A DNA stretch of 64,000 nucleotides from assembly GCF_036345915.1 (NCBI RefSeq), contig NZ_CP107785.1:6448001-6512000 (forward strand), written 5' to 3'. The translations under genes were made by a program, and so were the position numbers. The stretch comes from Nocardia sp. NBC_00565 (GTDB lineage Bacteria; Actinomycetota; Actinomycetes; Mycobacteriales; Mycobacteriaceae). The notes under the pieces were generated by a model. It ran no database searches. It was not told where the DNA came from and saw only the letters and a list, made by a program, of their open reading frames with translations. Shown piece by piece: positions 42,181-51,505 of this stretch. How positions within the stretch are numbered: position 1 is the first letter of the stretch; every line of letters starts with the position of its first letter.

Positions 42181-42873
42181 TCAGGGTGCCGGGACGGCCG
42201 TGAGATCGAGCCGGGCGAGTACATCGCCGGGTACCTCGATGCCCGGCTCCAGGTCATCGGAGGGGATCGGGGTGTCCCACGCCTGACGTAGGGGCAGGAC
42301 ACCCGCCCATACTCCGCCGGTCTCGATATCCGCGGCGTCATCTTTGGGACCACCGGTCCGCACTTTCACCGACGCCTCGGTGAGATCGAGGGCGAGCACC
42401 ATGGTGGCGGCCAATTCCTTCTTGTTCGGGCGCCGCACCCGATCCCACGCCCCGGGCGCGGAGTGTTCGACGATCACTCGCAGCGCGCGCACGCGTTCGT
42501 CGGGGTCGGTGACTTCGACGGCGCGGCCGCGCACCACCGCTGAGCGGTAGTTGGCGGAGAAGTGCATGGCCGAGCGCGCGTAGACGAGGCCGTCGACCAG
42601 GGTGACGGCGATGGAGATATCACCGGACAGCGCCGCCCGCAGATTGCCGGCACCGGTCGAGCCGTGCAGGTAGAGCGTGTCGCCGTCGCGGCCGTAGACA
42701 GTGGGGAGCACCACCGGGCTGCCGCCGAGCAGCACGCCGAGGTGGCAGACCAGTCCGGCGTCGAGTACCGCGTCCAATTCGGCACGGTCGGTCCGGCCAC
42801 GTTCCTTGGCGCGGGTCAGCGTGCTGCGCGGGGTCGGTGAGAGCGGGGGCCGAGGACTGATCGACGTGGTCAT
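42181..42873 (-). CDS. Pyridoxamine 5'-phosphate oxidase-fold flavin-binding protein
   Basis: A 230-aa protein from ATG 42873. It has the split-barrel FMN-binding pattern GLVCHLGVLLGGSPVVLPTVYGRDGDTLYLHGS and a second half AMHFSANYRSAVVRGRAVEV. A PdxR/MocR-type gene is divergent from it, 81 bp apart, and MocR proteins often regulate pyridoxal-phosphate or flavin-linked enzymes. The gap contains TGGC-N11-GCCA, a possible operator. It is not the classic PdxH by sequence; the exact function is open. Confidence 0.85.
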   Translation of the reverse strand: MTTSISPRPPLSPTPRSTLTRAKERGRTDRAELDAVLDAGLVCHLGVLLGGSPVVLPTVYGRDGDTLYLHGSTGAGNLRAALSGDISIAVTLVDGLVYARSAMHFSANYRSAVVRGRAVEVTDPDERVRALRVIVEHSAPGAWDRVRRPNKKELAATMVLALDLTEASVKVRTGGPKDDAADIETGGVWAGVLPLRQAWDTPIPSDDLEPGIEVPGDVLARLDLTAVPAP

Positions 42874-42954
42874 GTCTCCAGCTTCGAGGGTAAAGTGGCA
42901 TTTCTGAATAGCCAATTCACGGAAATTCGAACAGTCCAATCCGGGAGGTGAGCG

Positions 42955-44379
42955 ATGCTCGATGATCTGCCGCTCGTGCTCGATCGTGACGCTGAGCAGC
43001 CACTATCAGTCCAGGTCGCGCAGGGTTTGCGGGCCGCGGCGAGCACCGGCCTGCTGCGCGCGGATGATCGACTCCCCTCCTCACGATCCCTGGCCCAGCG
43101 CCTCGGCGTCAGCCGCACGGTGGTCGCCGCGGCCTACGACCAACTGCACGCGGAGGGTTGGATCGCGGGCCGCCGTGGCTCCGGCACCTATCTGACCACC
43201 GCCCCGGCCGAAGCACCCGCCCGCCCGAGCCCGCGCACCACCGCCGAACACGCACCGGAACTGCTCGATCTCGGACCGGGCGCGCCGTGCGTCGAAGCGA
43301 TCGACCAGTCGGCCTGGCGACGGGCCTGGCGCGCGGCCGCCGACGACTCTCCCATCGTCCGCAAGGACCGCGGCGGCGAACCGGAATACCGCGCGGCCGT
43401 CGCCGAACACCTACTGCGCCATCGCGGACTAGGCGCGGGCAGCAAGACGGAGGTACTCGCAACGGCCGGAACCAGTTCGGCCGTAGGCGAATTCGCGGCC
43501 GCGCTACTGCGCCCCGGCGACACCATCGCGATGGAGGATCCCGGCTACCAGCGGGCCGCGGGCGCGTTCCTCGCGGCCGGTGTCCGGGTGCTTCCGGTGC
43601 CGATCGATGCCGACGGCCTGCGGGTGGACCGGCTGCCGGACGGCATCAAAGCCGTGTATTGCACTCCGGCACACCAATTTCCGCTGGGCACACGCATGCA
43701 GGCGGCGCGGCGGGTGCAGCTCGTCGAATTCGCCAGGCGCGCGGGCCTGCTCATCATCGAGGACGACTACGACGGTGAATTGCGCTACGACACCGCCCCG
43801 TTGCCGCTGCTGGCCGCGATGGCACCGGATGTGGTCGTGCACCTCGGCACCACCAGTAAGATTCTGTCGCCGACCCTCGGCGTCGGCTGGCTGGTCGCCG
43901 CTCCCGATATCACCGAAGCCGTTGTGGCACACCGGGAACGCACCGGAACGAGCCCGAGCTCGGCGGGTCAGCGGGTGCTCGCCGAATTCGCCCGCCACGG
44001 CGATCTGGCCAGACATCTGCGCAGGCTGCGCCGGGCCGTACCGCCGCGCCGGGCACTGGTGGTGGACGAACTGCGCCGCCGCGGCCTCGCCGTGCTCGGC
44101 GACGACGCCGGATCCCACATCGTGGTGCCACTGGACTCGGCCGCCACCGAAGAGCGAGCGATAGCGGCGGGCCGGGAGCGCGGTATCGCGCTCGACGGAC
44201 TGGCCCGCCACCACCTCGTGGCACAGGGGCATCCGCTCGCCGCGGCGGACGGCCCGCACACATTCGGCATCGCGCTCGGCTACACCGCGCTGAACCGATC
44301 GGAGCTGGAAACCGCTGTTCCGATCGCCGGAGCATCGCTGGCGCTGACCGTTTCGAGCGACCTGGCAAGCAGTCGCTAG
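42955..44379 (+). CDS. MocR/PdxR-type GntR regulator with aminotransferase-like domain
   Basis: A 474-aa protein with GGGAGG 6 nt before ATG 42955. Residues 15-80 are a GntR winged helix (RADDRLPSSRSLAQRLGVSRTVVAAAYDQL). From about residue 100 it is a fold type I aminotransferase-like domain, with EDDYDGELRYD and the PLP-binding Lys in HLGTTSKILSPTLGVGW. Such proteins sense PLP and control PLP synthesis or other metabolism; the divergent PPOX gene is the probable target. The end of the gene (last 12 codons and stop) lies in the first copy of a 38-bp tandem repeat. Confidence 0.92.
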   Translation: MLDDLPLVLDRDAEQPLSVQVAQGLRAAASTGLLRADDRLPSSRSLAQRLGVSRTVVAAAYDQLHAEGWIAGRRGSGTYLTTAPAEAPARPSPRTTAEHAPELLDLGPGAPCVEAIDQSAWRRAWRAAADDSPIVRKDRGGEPEYRAAVAEHLLRHRGLGAGSKTEVLATAGTSSAVGEFAAALLRPGDTIAMEDPGYQRAAGAFLAAGVRVLPVPIDADGLRVDRLPDGIKAVYCTPAHQFPLGTRMQAARRVQLVEFARRAGLLIIEDDYDGELRYDTAPLPLLAAMAPDVVVHLGTTSKILSPTLGVGWLVAAPDITEAVVAHRERTGTSPSSAGQRVLAEFARHGDLARHLRRLRRAVPPRRALVVDELRRRGLAVLGDDAGSHIVVPLDSAATEERAIAAGRERGIALDGLARHHLVAQGHPLAAADGPHTFGIALGYTALNRSELETAVPIAGASLALTVSSDLASSR

Positions 44380-44454
44380 CGCTGACCGTTTCGAGCGACC
44401 TGGCAAGCAGTCGCTAGCGCTGACCGTTTCGAGCGACCTGGCAAGCAGTCGCTA
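44341..44454. repeat. Three tandem 38-bp repeats over the stop codon of the MocR gene
   Basis: Copies at 44341-44378, 44379-44416 and 44417-44454 are identical. Each starts GCGCTGACCGTTTCGAGCG and ends CGCTA. The first copy codes for the last 12 residues of the MocR protein, and its TA plus the next G make the TAG stop. The other two are non-coding and end 23 bp before the DUF2630 gene. This is a MIRU- or VNTR-like array, probably made by slippage. Confidence 0.97.
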
Positions 44455-44476
44455 GCGCAGTCGTAGCATGGTCCGC

Positions 44477-44722
44477 ATGACCGAACAGGACATCCTGGTG
44501 CGTATCAAGAATCTGGTCGACCGCGAGCATGATCTGCGGTCCAGGGCGACGGCCGGTGCGGTCGACCCGGTGACCGAAAGGCAGCAGCTCGCCGAACTCG
44601 AAGTGATGCTCGATCAGGCCTGGGATCTGCTTCGGCAGCGCCGAGCGCGGATCCAGGCCGGCGCGGCCCCCGAGGAGGCACGCGAGAACACCGCCCGTCA
44701 AGTCGAGGGTTATCTGCAGTGA
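44477..44722 (+). CDS. DUF2630 small protein
   Basis: An 81-aa helical protein from ATG 44477 (MTEQDILVRIKNLVDREHDL). The family is recognised from its start and from the middle LAELEVMLDQAWDLLRQRRARI. Function is unknown. Its stop overlaps the GTG of the next flavoprotein gene by 4 nt, so the two are coupled. An ATG three codons earlier is possible. Confidence 0.85.
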   Translation: MTEQDILVRIKNLVDREHDLRSRATAGAVDPVTERQQLAELEVMLDQAWDLLRQRRARIQAGAAPEEARENTARQVEGYLQ

Positions 44723-46143
44723 CCTCGGATCCCGCCGACTACGACGTCATCGTGATCGGCGGTGGACCGGCCGGGGAGAACGCCGCCGCCTACGCCATCG
44801 CCGGTAGCGAGCGGACCGCCGCGATCGTGGAGCGCGAACTCGTCGGCGGTGAATGTTCATATTGGGCTTGTATGCCCAGCAAGGCAATGCTGCGACCCGT
44901 GCACGTGCTCTCCGGCGCGAAGGCAATGGCCGGCATCACCGCGAGCGGACTCGATCTCGAGGCGGTGCTGAAGCGGCGCGACGCTTTCACGCACAACCAT
45001 GACGACAGCTCGCAGGTCGACTGGGCCACCGACAACCGCATCGACGTGGTGCGCGGGAACGGGCGGCTCGCGGGTGCGCGGCTGGTCGAGGCCGATGGCC
45101 GACTGCTGCGGGCCCGGCACGCGGTGGTGCTGGCCACCGGGACCAAGGCTCATATTCCCGATATCCCCGGTCTGCGGGATGCGCTGCCGTGGACGTCACG
45201 GGATGCGACGAATCTGCACGAAGTCCCGCGCCGGGTGGTGATCGTCGGTGGTGGCGTGGTCGCCTGTGAGGCGGCCACCTGGCTCGCCGCGTTCGGTGCG
45301 GAGGTCACCATGCTGGTGCGTGGTGCCGCGCTGCTGGGCAATGCGGAACCGTTCGCCAAGGAGCGGGTGGCCGCGGCGCTCGTCGAGGCGGGGGTAAAAG
45401 TCCGTTTCGGGACCGAACCCGTTCGGGTGGAGCGGGCCGAGGCGAAGGACACCGGTGCGGGCCGGATCCATGGCGGACCCGTCACGGTTCAGTTGCGCGA
45501 CTCGTCGATCGAGGCGGACGAGATCATCGTGGCCGCCGGGCGCGCACCCGCGACGGCCGAACTCGGCTTGGCGACGGTCGGACTCCCGGACGGCTACGTC
45601 GAGGTGGACGATCAACTGGCGGTACGCGGCGTCGACGGCGACTGGCTGTACGCGGTCGGCGACGTGAATCACCGTGCCGCGCTTACGCATATGGGCAAGT
45701 ACCAGGCCAGGGTGTGCGGTGACGTCATCGCCGCCCGCGCGCAGGGACGTCCGCTCGCGGACGCGCGCTACGCCGCGACCGCCGATCACGCCCAGGTGCC
45801 GCAGGTCGTGTTCACCGCACCGGAGGTCGCCTCGGTCGGTCACACCGAAGCGGCGGCGCGTCGAGCGGGCTACGCGGTCGAGACCGTCGAACTCGATATC
45901 GCGGTCGCCGGATCGTCGTTGGCGCGCGACAACTACGCCGGACGCGCCAAGATCGTCATCGATACCGCCACCGATACGCTGCTCGGCGCCACCTTCGTCG
46001 GTCCGGAAGTGGGTGAGCTGATCCACGCGGCGACCATCGCCGTGGTCGGCAAGGTGCCGCTGGCGACGTTGTGGCACGCGGTGCCCGCCTATCCGACGGT
46101 GAGCGAGCTGTGGTTGCGTCTGTTGGAGGAACGCCGGGCGTAG
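44719..46143 (+). CDS. Dihydrolipoamide dehydrogenase-like flavoprotein disulfide reductase
   Basis: A 474-aa pyridine nucleotide-disulfide reductase. FAD binds at VIGGGPAGENAAAYA, and the redox pair is in GGECSYWACMPSKA (CxxxxC). NAD(P) binds at IVGGGVVACEAATWLAAFGAEV, and the second FAD motif is LYAVGDVNHRAAL. At the C-terminus the usual HxHPTxxE is replaced by HAVPAYPTVSE, which keeps one His and the Glu but not the first His-His pairing. The enzyme may thus be a quinone, mycothiol-type or unknown disulfide reductase rather than a lipoamide dehydrogenase. It is coupled to the DUF2630 gene. Confidence 0.9.
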   Translation: MTSDPADYDVIVIGGGPAGENAAAYAIAGSERTAAIVERELVGGECSYWACMPSKAMLRPVHVLSGAKAMAGITASGLDLEAVLKRRDAFTHNHDDSSQVDWATDNRIDVVRGNGRLAGARLVEADGRLLRARHAVVLATGTKAHIPDIPGLRDALPWTSRDATNLHEVPRRVVIVGGGVVACEAATWLAAFGAEVTMLVRGAALLGNAEPFAKERVAAALVEAGVKVRFGTEPVRVERAEAKDTGAGRIHGGPVTVQLRDSSIEADEIIVAAGRAPATAELGLATVGLPDGYVEVDDQLAVRGVDGDWLYAVGDVNHRAALTHMGKYQARVCGDVIAARAQGRPLADARYAATADHAQVPQVVFTAPEVASVGHTEAAARRAGYAVETVELDIAVAGSSLARDNYAGRAKIVIDTATDTLLGATFVGPEVGELIHAATIAVVGKVPLATLWHAVPAYPTVSELWLRLLEERRA

Positions 46144-46156
46144 TTACCATTCGAAG

Positions 46157-47671
46157 ATGGTGGCAACTACAGACATTACGACCGCGGACGGCGTCGTCCG
46201 CGGTCACCTCGGCCGCCGCGTGCTGCGCTGGCGCTCCCTTCCCTACGCCGCTGCCCCACTGGGCGACCTGCGGTTTCGGGCGCCGCAACCGGTGCTGCCG
46301 TGGGCCGGCGTCCGCGACGCGACGGTGTTCGGCCCGGCGGCGATGCAGCATCGGTCCGGTGCGCGGATCGGGCCGCGCCGGTATCAGCCGACCAGTGAGG
46401 ACGCCCTGACACTGAATGTCGTCGCACCGGTCGAGCGTTCGGCGACGCCGCGACCGGTCATGGTGTTCATCCACGGCGGCGGCTATCTGATCGGCACCTC
46501 CGCGCTGGGTCTGTACTCCGGATCCCGGCTCGCGGTCGGCGGCGATGTGATCGTGGTGTCGCTGAACTACCGGCTCGGCGCGTTCGGCTATGTCGATTTC
46601 GGTGAATTCGGTACGCCTGAGCGACCTTTCGACGCCAACCTCGGCCTGCGCGATCAGGTGGCCGCACTTCAGTGGGTGCAGCGCAATATCGCGGCCTTCG
46701 GCGGAGATCCCGGCAATGTCACCATCTTCGGCGAATCCGCCGGCGCGCACGCGGTGCTCTCGCTGCTCGCCACACCCGCGGCCAAAGGTCTGTTCCATCG
46801 CGGCATCGCGCAGAGCCCGCCCGCCGACTGGGCGATGAACGCCGAGAACGCCCGCGCCTTCGCCCGTCGCTGTATCGAGCGGTTGGGCGCCACCCCGGAC
46901 ACCGCGGCCAAGGCGCTGATCACAGCCGGTGCGAACGATATTCGCCGCGCGGTCGACCAGACCAGCGGGCAGGTGCTGCGGGAACACCCCGGCCTGTTCC
47001 CCATCGGGCCCGTCGTCGACGGCGACTATCTGCCGCAGGCTCCGGTCGACGCCATCGCCGACGGCACCGCGCACCGACTGCCACTGATCATCGGCACCAA
47101 TCGCGATGAGGGCACGCTGTTCGCCAAGTTCGCCGACGAGCTGCCGACCACTCCGGGCCGCTTGCACACCCTGTTGACCCGCGCGGGTGGCGAAGAACTC
47201 GAATCCCGGGTGATCGCGGCCTATCCCGGCTATCCCGACCCGAAGATCGCGGTCCGCGCGGGCGGCGACTACGTGTTCTGGCGGCCATCGGTGACCACCA
47301 TGGCAGGCCACAGTCGACATGCGCCCACCTACGCCTACCGCTACGACTTCGCCCCGCGCGCACTGTATCTCGCGGGTATCGGCGCGACCCACGCGTCCGA
47401 TCTGATCCCGGTTTTCGGGGCGGCCGACTCCCCGTTCGGGCGTGCGCTGACCGCCGCGGGCGGACGGCGCGGTCTGCTGTCGGTCACCCGGCAGTTCCAG
47501 GACAACTGGCTGGAGTTCGCCCGTACGGGTCGCCCCCTGCCGTCCTGGCCCGCTTACACCGAGGAACGGCGTACGACGCTGATCATCGATGAGATCACCC
47601 GCTTGGAGAACGATCCGGACAAGGCCAAACGTATTGCTTGGCAAGGCATTCAGGTGCCGACGCTGATCTGA
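46157..47671 (+). CDS. Type B carboxylesterase/lipase family protein
   Basis: A 504-aa alpha/beta hydrolase. Oxyanion motif is VFIHGGGYLIGTS, nucleophile elbow FGESAGAHAV (Ser about residue 196), acidic residue in GTNRDEGTLF and His in GATHASDL. It is probably cytoplasmic since there is no signal peptide. Such enzymes hydrolyse carboxylic esters of varied substrates; the physiological substrate is not evident. It starts 13 nt after the flavoprotein stop and is possibly co-transcribed; it ends convergently with the glycosylase gene. Confidence 0.92.
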   Translation: MVATTDITTADGVVRGHLGRRVLRWRSLPYAAAPLGDLRFRAPQPVLPWAGVRDATVFGPAAMQHRSGARIGPRRYQPTSEDALTLNVVAPVERSATPRPVMVFIHGGGYLIGTSALGLYSGSRLAVGGDVIVVSLNYRLGAFGYVDFGEFGTPERPFDANLGLRDQVAALQWVQRNIAAFGGDPGNVTIFGESAGAHAVLSLLATPAAKGLFHRGIAQSPPADWAMNAENARAFARRCIERLGATPDTAAKALITAGANDIRRAVDQTSGQVLREHPGLFPIGPVVDGDYLPQAPVDAIADGTAHRLPLIIGTNRDEGTLFAKFADELPTTPGRLHTLLTRAGGEELESRVIAAYPGYPDPKIAVRAGGDYVFWRPSVTTMAGHSRHAPTYAYRYDFAPRALYLAGIGATHASDLIPVFGAADSPFGRALTAAGGRRGLLSVTRQFQDNWLEFARTGRPLPSWPAYTEERRTTLIIDEITRLENDPDKAKRIAWQGIQVPTLI

Positions 47672-47714
47672 CACGGCCTACCACGCTGTTCGACCGGTCG
47701 ATAACCGACGCTCG

Positions 47715-48584
47715 TTACTTCAGCAGCCGCGACATCCGGCGGTCGGCCAGTACTTTCCCGCCGGTCTGGCAGGTCGGGCAGTACTGGAACGAGCGCTCGG
47801 CGTAGGAGACCTCGCGCACGGTATCGCCGCAGACCGGGCACGGCAGGCCGGTGCGGGCGTGTACCCGCATGCCGGAACGCTTTTCGCCCTTGAGCCGGGC
47901 CGCGTCCTGGCCGACCGAGCGCTGTACCGCGTCGGTCAGGACCGAACGCATGGCTTCGTAGAGGACCGAGATCGTTTCGGCCGACATGGTTTTGGTGTTG
48001 GCGAACGGTGAGATCTTCGCGGTGTGCAGGATTTCGTCGGAGTAGGCGTTGCCGATACCCGCGAGCAGCGTCTGATCGACGATCGCGGTCTTGATGCGTT
48101 GTGCAGCGCCGTGCAGGATCTCGCCGAACTGCTCCTCGGTCACCTCGAGCGTGTCCGGGCCGAGCCGCGCGATGCCGGGCACCAGCTTCGGATCGTCGAC
48201 GATGTAGACCGCGAGCCGTTTCTTGGTGCCCGCCTCGGTCAGGTCGAATGCGGGTGTCATGCCCTCGGGGGTGAAGAAGTGCGCGCGCAGTGCAAGCGGA
48301 CTTTTGCCGCCCGGTTTGGGCGGCGTCTGACTCGGCTCATCGATCCACCGCAACCAGCCGCCGCGCGACAGATGCGTGATCAACCACAGCCCGTCGCATG
48401 CCATCCCGAGGAATTTCCCCCACCGGCCCGCCCCGGTCACATCGCGCCCGGACAACGCCGTCACCGGCGGATCGAAGGTCTTGACCGCACTCAGTGCCGC
48501 CACATCGACACGCCCCACCACAGCGCCGACCGCGTGCTCCCGCAGGAACTGCGCCAACGCCTCCACTTCCGGTAGCTCGGGCAC
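47715..48584 (-). CDS. Formamidopyrimidine-DNA glycosylase / Nei family
   Basis: A 289-aa base excision repair enzyme. I set the start at GTG 48584 because the N-terminus must read PELPEVEAL after Met removal: the catalytic nucleophile is that N-terminal Pro. An ATG 30 nt upstream would bury it. Other features are LSRGGWLRWI, LAGIGNAYSDEILH (helix-two-turn-helix DNA binding) and a C-terminal zinc finger CPVCGDT...CPTCQTGG. It removes oxidised purines or pyrimidines. It resembles the actinobacterial Nei-like group (M. tuberculosis has a related Rv0944) more than classic MutM, so substrate range is uncertain. Confidence 0.93.
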   Translation of the reverse strand: MPELPEVEALAQFLREHAVGAVVGRVDVAALSAVKTFDPPVTALSGRDVTGAGRWGKFLGMACDGLWLITHLSRGGWLRWIDEPSQTPPKPGGKSPLALRAHFFTPEGMTPAFDLTEAGTKKRLAVYIVDDPKLVPGIARLGPDTLEVTEEQFGEILHGAAQRIKTAIVDQTLLAGIGNAYSDEILHTAKISPFANTKTMSAETISVLYEAMRSVLTDAVQRSVGQDAARLKGEKRSGMRVHARTGLPCPVCGDTVREVSYAERSFQYCPTCQTGGKVLADRRMSRLLK

Positions 48585-48814
48585 GACTTCGAGGCTACCG
48601 GTAAGCACTGACATCGGCGCTGTTCACGCGTGCCACGCTCGAGGTCGAGCGAAACCCGGCGACAGGGTGCGAGAGTGCTCATCCACCGGCCCGACAAACC
48701 TTGTCACCCAAGCGATGTGCCCGGATCCGGAGGCGTTGCACCACTACCTCACCCACCGTCTCGGCGCACTGACGGCCATCCACACGCTGGAGACGACGCC
48801 CGTACTGGCGACGG

Positions 48815-49567
48815 TCAAAGCCGCGGGCCGTCTCCCGAGCGCAACAAGTAGACGTCCATGATCCAGCCCTTCTCGGCGCGCAACCGCGTCCGGCGCTCGA
48901 CGATCTCCTGCTCGACCTCGCGCAGCGGACCCTCGATCAGCGTCTCGTCGGGCATCCCCAGATACGCACCCCACCAGATGTGCATATCGTCGCCGGGCAC
49001 CTCGGTGAACGAGCACTCGCCGTCGAGCATGACCACCGTCGAGCCACTGGGCCCTTCTTCGCGCAGGCGACGCCCGGTGGTGATGTGCACCGGCTCGCCG
49101 ATGCGATGCAGCACCATCCGGTGCCGGGCGGCCAGCGCCTGCACGCTGGTGACGCCGGGAATCACCTCGTAGTCGAAGCTCTGCGCACCGCGGTCCAGGA
49201 CGCGTTCGATCATGCGCAGAGTGCTGTCGTACAGCGACGGATCGCCCCAGACGAGGATGCCGCCGACCCCGTCTACCTGCGCGAAGGCATCTTCCAACAG
49301 TGCGGAGCGGCGATCGTGCCAATCCTCGACGACACCCGCATAGTCGTCGGGGGTGCGGTCGCGCGGCGGATCGGCGATCTCCACGATGCGGTAGGGGTGC
49401 TCGAGGTGCTCGGCGAGGATCGCCGTGCGCACGTCGACCAGTTCCTGTTTCTCGGCCCCCTTGCCGATGACGAAGAACGCCTCGACCTGCCGCATGGCCT
49501 TGATGGCCTGCACGGTCACCTGGTCCGGGTCGCCCGCGCCGATGCCGATCACGTAAAGCTTGCGCAT
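48815..49567 (-). CDS. cobF: Precorrin-6A synthase (deacetylating)
   Basis: A 250-aa SAM-dependent methyltransferase of the aerobic cobalamin pathway that methylates C-1 of precorrin-5 with loss of acetate. Signatures are [18 protein letters not shown] at the start, [37 protein letters not shown] and VMLDGECSF; these are the tetrapyrrole methylase folds. CobF often stands alone in actinobacteria. No other cobalamin gene is in the window. It is divergent from thyA, with 63 bp between. Confidence 0.95.
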   Translation of the reverse strand: MRKLYVIGIGAGDPDQVTVQAIKAMRQVEAFFVIGKGAEKQELVDVRTAILAEHLEHPYRIVEIADPPRDRTPDDYAGVVEDWHDRRSALLEDAFAQVDGVGGILVWGDPSLYDSTLRMIERVLDRGAQSFDYEVIPGVTSVQALAARHRMVLHRIGEPVHITTGRRLREEGPSGSTVVMLDGECSFTEVPGDDMHIWWGAYLGMPDETLIEGPLREVEQEIVERRTRLRAEKGWIMDVYLLRSGDGPRL

Positions 49568-49630
49568 GGCCCGAGCTTGCCAGGTGCGCAGCCGAGTCCA
49601 TCAGCTAGCGGATGGGTAAGCTCCTCAGGC

Positions 49631-50437
49631 GTGGCGAACAATGCGGATACCAAGTACGAGGACCTGCTCCGACTGGTTTTGGCGTCCGGCACCGCGAAGG
49701 CGGATCGCACGGGCACCGGGACCCGCAGCGTCTTCGGCCATCAGCTGCGCTACGACCTTGCCAAAGGCTTCCCGCTGATCACCACTAAAAAGGTGCACCT
49801 GAAGTCCATCGTCTACGAGTTGCTGTGGTTTCTGCGCGGCGATTCCAATGTGGCCTGGCTGCGCGAACACGGTGTCACCATCTGGGACGAATGGGCGGAC
49901 CGCAATGGCGAGTTGGGCCCGGTCTACGGCGTGCAGTGGCGTTCCTGGCCCACTCCGGACGGCACCCATATCGACCAGATCGCCGAGGTGCTGCAGACGC
50001 TGCGCACCAATCCGGATTCCCGGCGCATCATCGTCTCAGCCTGGAATGTGGCCGATCTCGACAAGATGGCTTTGGCCCCCTGTCACGCGTTCTTCCAGTT
50101 CTATGTCGCCGACGGCAAGTTGTCCTGCCAGCTCTATCAGCGCAGCGCCGACCTGTTCCTCGGCGTCCCGTTCAATATCGCCAGCTACGCGCTGCTGACG
50201 CAGATGATCGCGCAGCAAACCGAACTGGAGCCCGGTGATTTCATCTGGACCGGCGGCGACTGCCACATCTATGACAACCACATCGAGCAGGTCACCGAGC
50301 AGCTGACCCGGGAGCCGTACCCGTTCCCCACGCTGAATCTGCGGCCCGCGCCGTCGCTGTACGACTACACCTACGAAGACGTGGAAGTGGTCGGTTATCA
50401 ACACCATCCGGCGATCAAGGCGCCGGTAGCGGTGTGA
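49631..50437 (+). CDS. thyA: Thymidylate synthase ThyA
   Basis: A 268-aa enzyme starting at GTG 49631, 63 bp after the divergent cobF gene; the same frame extends far upstream but has no meaning there. Motifs are [21 protein letters not shown], the active Cys in [33 protein letters not shown] and the C-terminal IKAPVAV. It makes dTMP from dUMP and methylene-THF, giving dihydrofolate. Its stop overlaps the start of folA by 4 nt, coupling it to the enzyme that regenerates tetrahydrofolate. Confidence 0.97.
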   Translation: MANNADTKYEDLLRLVLASGTAKADRTGTGTRSVFGHQLRYDLAKGFPLITTKKVHLKSIVYELLWFLRGDSNVAWLREHGVTIWDEWADRNGELGPVYGVQWRSWPTPDGTHIDQIAEVLQTLRTNPDSRRIIVSAWNVADLDKMALAPCHAFFQFYVADGKLSCQLYQRSADLFLGVPFNIASYALLTQMIAQQTELEPGDFIWTGGDCHIYDNHIEQVTEQLTREPYPFPTLNLRPAPSLYDYTYEDVEVVGYQHHPAIKAPVAV

Positions 50438-50928
50438 GAACGGTCGGATTGATCTGGGCGCAGACGCCCGACGGGGTGATCGGTTTCGAGAACACCATTC
50501 CGTGGCGGCTGCCCGAGGATATGGCGAATTTCAAGGCCGTCACCATGGGTCATCCGGTGGTGATGGGCCGCCGAACCTGGGATTCCCTGCCGCCCAGATT
50601 CCGGCCGCTCGCGGGCCGCCGCAATATTGTGGTCACCCGCCAACCCGATTGGTCGGCCGAGGGCGCCGAACGCGCGGCGTCGCTGCCGGAGGCCATGAGG
50701 ATGAGCGCTCCCGACGATGTCTGGATCGCGGGTGGCGGCGAAATCTACCGCGCCGCTATGGATTTCGCGACCGACCTACTGGTCACCGAGGTCGACACCA
50801 AGGTCGATGGCGACGCATACGCACCTGCCATCGGCCCCGAATGGCACGCCGCCGCCGCCCCGTGGCGCGAGTCGGCCACCGGCCTGCGGTTCCGCATTCG
50901 CCGCTATACCCACGAACAGGGCGACTAA
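50434..50928 (+). CDS. folA: Dihydrofolate reductase
   Basis: A 164-aa enzyme from GTG 50434, overlapping thyA by 4 nt. Motifs are [27 protein letters not shown] with the active Asp in the LPED motif, [12 protein letters not shown] (NADPH), and [12 protein letters not shown]. It reduces dihydrofolate from ThyA. Length is typical. A run of about 190 bp with no gene follows before the cupin gene. Confidence 0.97.
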   Translation: MRTVGLIWAQTPDGVIGFENTIPWRLPEDMANFKAVTMGHPVVMGRRTWDSLPPRFRPLAGRRNIVVTRQPDWSAEGAERAASLPEAMRMSAPDDVWIAGGGEIYRAAMDFATDLLVTEVDTKVDGDAYAPAIGPEWHAAAAPWRESATGLRFRIRRYTHEQGD

Positions 50929-51118
50929 TCGGCAAACTTCCCGCCTCGCTCGAGTCACAGTCGCACAGCGACGTTCGACCGATGCGGCCGCCGAACACGC
51001 CGGGTTCAGGCGGGGCGATCAAACCGAACCCGTGACGGGCGGCCGTCGGGCATACTCGCTGATATCAGCCCGTGTCACCAGCCCTGATCCGGGTGATGTG
51101 ATGTGCGAAAGGCGGTCA

Positions 51119-51445
51119 ATGGACAAGAAATCGCTTACTGCGGTCGCGCGCCAACAGCTCAAGTTGGCCTCGACTGCCACGAGCGGACGCAGTTCGCAAA
51201 CGATCTACGGCGGTCACGCCAATTCACTACGCCAGACCGTGGTGGGTCTGTCTGCGGGCCAGAGCCTGGCCGAACACGACAACGCGGGCGAGGCCACCCT
51301 GCTGATCCTCAGCGGCACGCTGACCCTGATCAGCGGCACCAACGAGTGGAAGGGTTCCGCGGGCGACCTGCTGGTGGTGCCGAAGGCACGGCACAGTGTC
51401 AAGGCCGTCGACGATGTCGCATTCCTGCTGACGGTCGCCAAGTAG
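51119..51445 (+). CDS. Small cupin protein
   Basis: A 108-aa single cupin domain from ATG 51119 with GAAAGG 6 nt upstream. Motif 1-like sequence LSAGQSLAEHDNAGEATLLILSG and motif 2 GDLLVVPKARHSVKAVDDVAFLLTV are visible. The metal-ligand pattern GX5HXH of motif 1 is only partly present (AEHDN), so metal binding is uncertain. It precedes the DyP gene by 60 nt and may belong to the oxidative-stress group. Confidence 0.85.
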   Translation: MDKKSLTAVARQQLKLASTATSGRSSQTIYGGHANSLRQTVVGLSAGQSLAEHDNAGEATLLILSGTLTLISGTNEWKGSAGDLLVVPKARHSVKAVDDVAFLLTVAK

Positions 51446-51505
51446 TAGCCGGATGTCGCGCACCGCTGCGCCGATCTGACGGTGCGGACCTCTAGGCTGT
51501 TGATC

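Noticed and set aside
45956..47674. 572-codon minus-strand frame opposite the esterase
   Set aside because: Shadow of the carboxylesterase gene.
48585..48814. Additional gene between the glycosylase and cobF
   Set aside because: Frames here are short and inconsistent in composition; the region is likely promoter and untranslated sequence.
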